Positions 5,626-6,816 of a stretch of 6,816 nucleotides of DNA are shown piece after piece. A program made the translations under genes and the position numbers. This DNA is from Desulfobacterales bacterium (lineage in GTDB: Bacteria; Desulfobacterota; Desulfobacteria; Desulfobacterales; UBA5852): NCBI GenBank assembly GCA_016735415.1, contig JAERRP010000372.1:1-6816 (forward strand), written 5' to 3'. Position 1 is the stretch's first letter. Every line of letters starts with the position of its first letter. The notes beneath the pieces are model-generated. The model was given only the letters and a program-made list of their open reading frames with translations, ran no database searches and was not told where the DNA came from.

Positions 5626-6657
5626 ATGGCCAAACAGGTGAGCAAAACCGTTATCGGTGTGTTCGTGGTCAGTTCCATTGCCATGTTGATTGCGGGGGTG
5701 ATCATTTTCGGCAGCGGCGAGATGTTCAAAAAAACCGACAGGTATGTCATGTTTTTCGAAAGTTCGGTGAAAGGCCTAAGCGTGGGAGCTCCGGTCATCT
5801 GGCACGGGGTGCAGATCGGGTCTGTCGGCAGCATTGTGTTAAGAGCCAATCCGAAAACCAACGCCATCAATATCCCTGTTATCATCGATGTGGACCCGAG
5901 TCGCTTTGAAGTCGAAGGGATAAGAAGTAAAGATCTTGGCAAAGGTATGAAGCATTTGATTGACAAGGGGCTGCGTGCCGAGCTGGGGCTTGAAAGCATC
6001 GTGACCGGTTCCTCCATGATTGAACTCGAATTTCTTCCGGGCACCCCGGTGCGTTTGACAGGTCTTGACACCAGATATCCTGAAATCCCCACCGTAGAGT
6101 CGGGCATGGACAAAATGGTCCAGAAGCTGAAGAACCTGCCCATCGAAAAAATTGCCGCGAAACTGGTCGACATCCTGGACAGTCTTGACAGTGTGCTCAA
6201 AGACCCGGAGATTAAGGAGATGATTCACAATTTGAATGCGGGTAGTAAGAAGCTCGATGATGTTCTGGAAAACGCAGACAAACTGGTTGTTGATGCAGAC
6301 GGCGAGCTGAAAGAGCTCATCGGGAACCTCAATAACAAGTTGGATACCTTGTCAGACGGCCTGCAGACAACCATGGGCGATGCCAGAAAACTCCTTAAGG
6401 ATGTGGACAGCCAGGTGAAACCGGTGTCGAGCAAAATACAGACTGCCCTGGTTTCCGCACGGGTGGCGCTTGATAAGGCAAATAATACGCTGTCCACTGT
6501 AAATGGCTTCATAGGAGAACGTTCGGATACCCGGCATAAACTGAATCGAGCCCTGGATGAGATTGGGGCGGCAGCCAAGTCTCTGAAGTCACTGATGGAT
6601 TATCTCGAACGGCATCCGGAGTCGTTACTGCAGGGAAAAGGAGGGAGCAGAAGATGA
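5626..6657 (+). CDS. mlaD: MlaD/MCE-family protein with long helical C-terminal tail
   Basis: Membrane-anchored MCE protein; such proteins form hexameric rings with a lipid-conducting pore in the periplasm. A single N-terminal transmembrane helix (about 8-30) is followed by one MCE domain (about 38-140), marked by VMFFESSVKGLSVGAPVIWH (41-60), GVQIGSV and a hydrophobic end MIELEFLPGTPV. Residues about 160-335 are helical, with regular Leu/Val spacing and many Lys/Asp/Glu, likely forming a coiled-coil barrel or needle. The tail YLERHPESLLQGK (326-338) is typical of the C-terminus of longer, PqiB-like MCE proteins. At 343 residues it is nearly twice E. coli MlaD (183, from memory), so it may reach further across the periplasm. 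It starts with ATG 5626 behind a G-run ribosome site and overlaps the lipoprotein gene by ATGA. The 105-nt gap from mlaF holds repeats. Confidence 0.93.
   Translation: MAKQVSKTVIGVFVVSSIAMLIAGVIIFGSGEMFKKTDRYVMFFESSVKGLSVGAPVIWHGVQIGSVGSIVLRANPKTNAINIPVIIDVDPSRFEVEGIRSKDLGKGMKHLIDKGLRAELGLESIVTGSSMIELEFLPGTPVRLTGLDTRYPEIPTVESGMDKMVQKLKNLPIEKIAAKLVDILDSLDSVLKDPEIKEMIHNLNAGSKKLDDVLENADKLVVDADGELKELIGNLNNKLDTLSDGLQTTMGDARKLLKDVDSQVKPVSSKIQTALVSARVALDKANNTLSTVNGFIGERSDTRHKLNRALDEIGAAAKSLKSLMDYLERHPESLLQGKGGSRR
6638..6644 (+). promoter_or_regulatory. Strong Shine-Dalgarno for the lipoprotein gene
   Basis: AAGGAGG lies inside the end of mlaD, 9 nt before ATG 6654. It is a near-perfect match to the anti-Shine-Dalgarno sequence and fixes the start of the overlapping gene. 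Confidence 0.8.
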
Positions 6658-6816
6658 AAAAGATGAGATTTGGAAGGTATTGTTTTGCAGCGGTCATGCT
6701 CGTTTTTTTTGCCATTGGGTTGACCGGCTGTATCGGCGGCACCAGCAAGCCGTCAACATTTTATATGCTTCGTTCCATGCCGGAAGCTCAGGACAGCGTG
6801 CGAAGCGGGGAGGAGC
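6654..6816 (+). CDS. PqiC/YmbA-like ABC transport auxiliary lipoprotein, 3' partial
   Basis: Only the first 54 residues are in the window; the gene continues to the right. It begins with a lipoprotein signal peptide: basic MKKMRFGRY, hydrophobic core VMLVFFAIG, lipobox LTGC (23-26), so Cys26 should be acylated. Residue +2 is Ile rather than Asp, which points to outer-membrane sorting by the Lol system. The following PSTFYMLRS (33-41) matches the start of PqiC/YmbA-type auxiliary lipoproteins, which often follow a MCE gene and interact with the MCE protein at the outer membrane. The start ATG overlaps the mlaD stop as ATGA, with a strong Shine-Dalgarno 9 nt upstream, so translation is likely coupled. 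With only the N-terminus visible, a different MCE-associated lipoprotein cannot be excluded. An eight-T run lies within the signal-peptide codons. Confidence 0.85.
   Translation, partial: MKKMRFGRYCFAAVMLVFFAIGLTGCIGGTSKPSTFYMLRSMPEAQDSVRSGEE

Noticed and set aside
5460..6200. 246-codon minus-strand open frame across mlaF end and mlaD
   Set aside because: Composition is Ser/Thr/Pro-rich low-complexity, as expected for a shadow of the well-supported mlaD gene. It crosses the repeat gap without domain content.

Overview
The window looks like a chromosomal stretch from a Gram-negative bacterium. It encodes an outer-membrane porin, an exported small protein and an Mla/MCE lipid transporter with an outer-membrane-type lipoprotein. 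The mixture of a family III CoA transferase, an OprB-like porin and an STAS-MlaE operon would fit a Desulfobacterota (Desulfobacterales-like) or other proteobacterial genome. That placement is inference from gene content and general impression, not from a marker gene. All recognisable genes lie on the + strand.

Layout. (1) 1-1383: the 3' part of a CoA transferase of the CaiB/BaiF family, open at the left edge, with a tandem two-half architecture. (2) 1412-2848: an OprB-type carbohydrate-selective porin with a signal peptide and a C-terminal phenylalanine. (3) 2917-3372: a small exported protein of unknown function, preceded by a 19-nt-period direct repeat, a good Shine-Dalgarno sequence and a stuttered ATGAAA start. 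(4) 3373-3585: a 213-nt gap that holds a long imperfect stem-loop (3400-3457). (5) 3586 to the right edge: an operon of STAS-MlaE permease, MlaF ATPase, long MlaD/MCE protein and a PqiC/YmbA-like lipoprotein that is cut off by the window end.

How the genes work together. The last four genes form one transport machine. MlaE (with a built-in MlaB-like STAS domain) and MlaF make the inner-membrane ABC core. MlaD is a membrane-anchored MCE ring with a long helical tail able to reach across the periplasm. The lipoprotein probably sits at the outer-membrane end. The long MCE protein and the PqiC-like lipoprotein make this a hybrid of the Mla and Pqi layouts rather than a copy of E. coli mlaFEDCB. 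The porin and the small exported protein are also envelope proteins, but nothing in the sequence ties them mechanistically to the transporter. The CoA transferase appears functionally unrelated.

Nothing here is a clear, wholly new system. The best leads are the uncharacterised exported protein, the cluster of three dyads and a short tandem repeat between mlaF and mlaD (5520-5605), the stem-loop at 3400-3457, and the duplicated architecture of the CoA transferase. No tRNA, rRNA, CRISPR array, transposase or convincing intrinsic terminator was seen.
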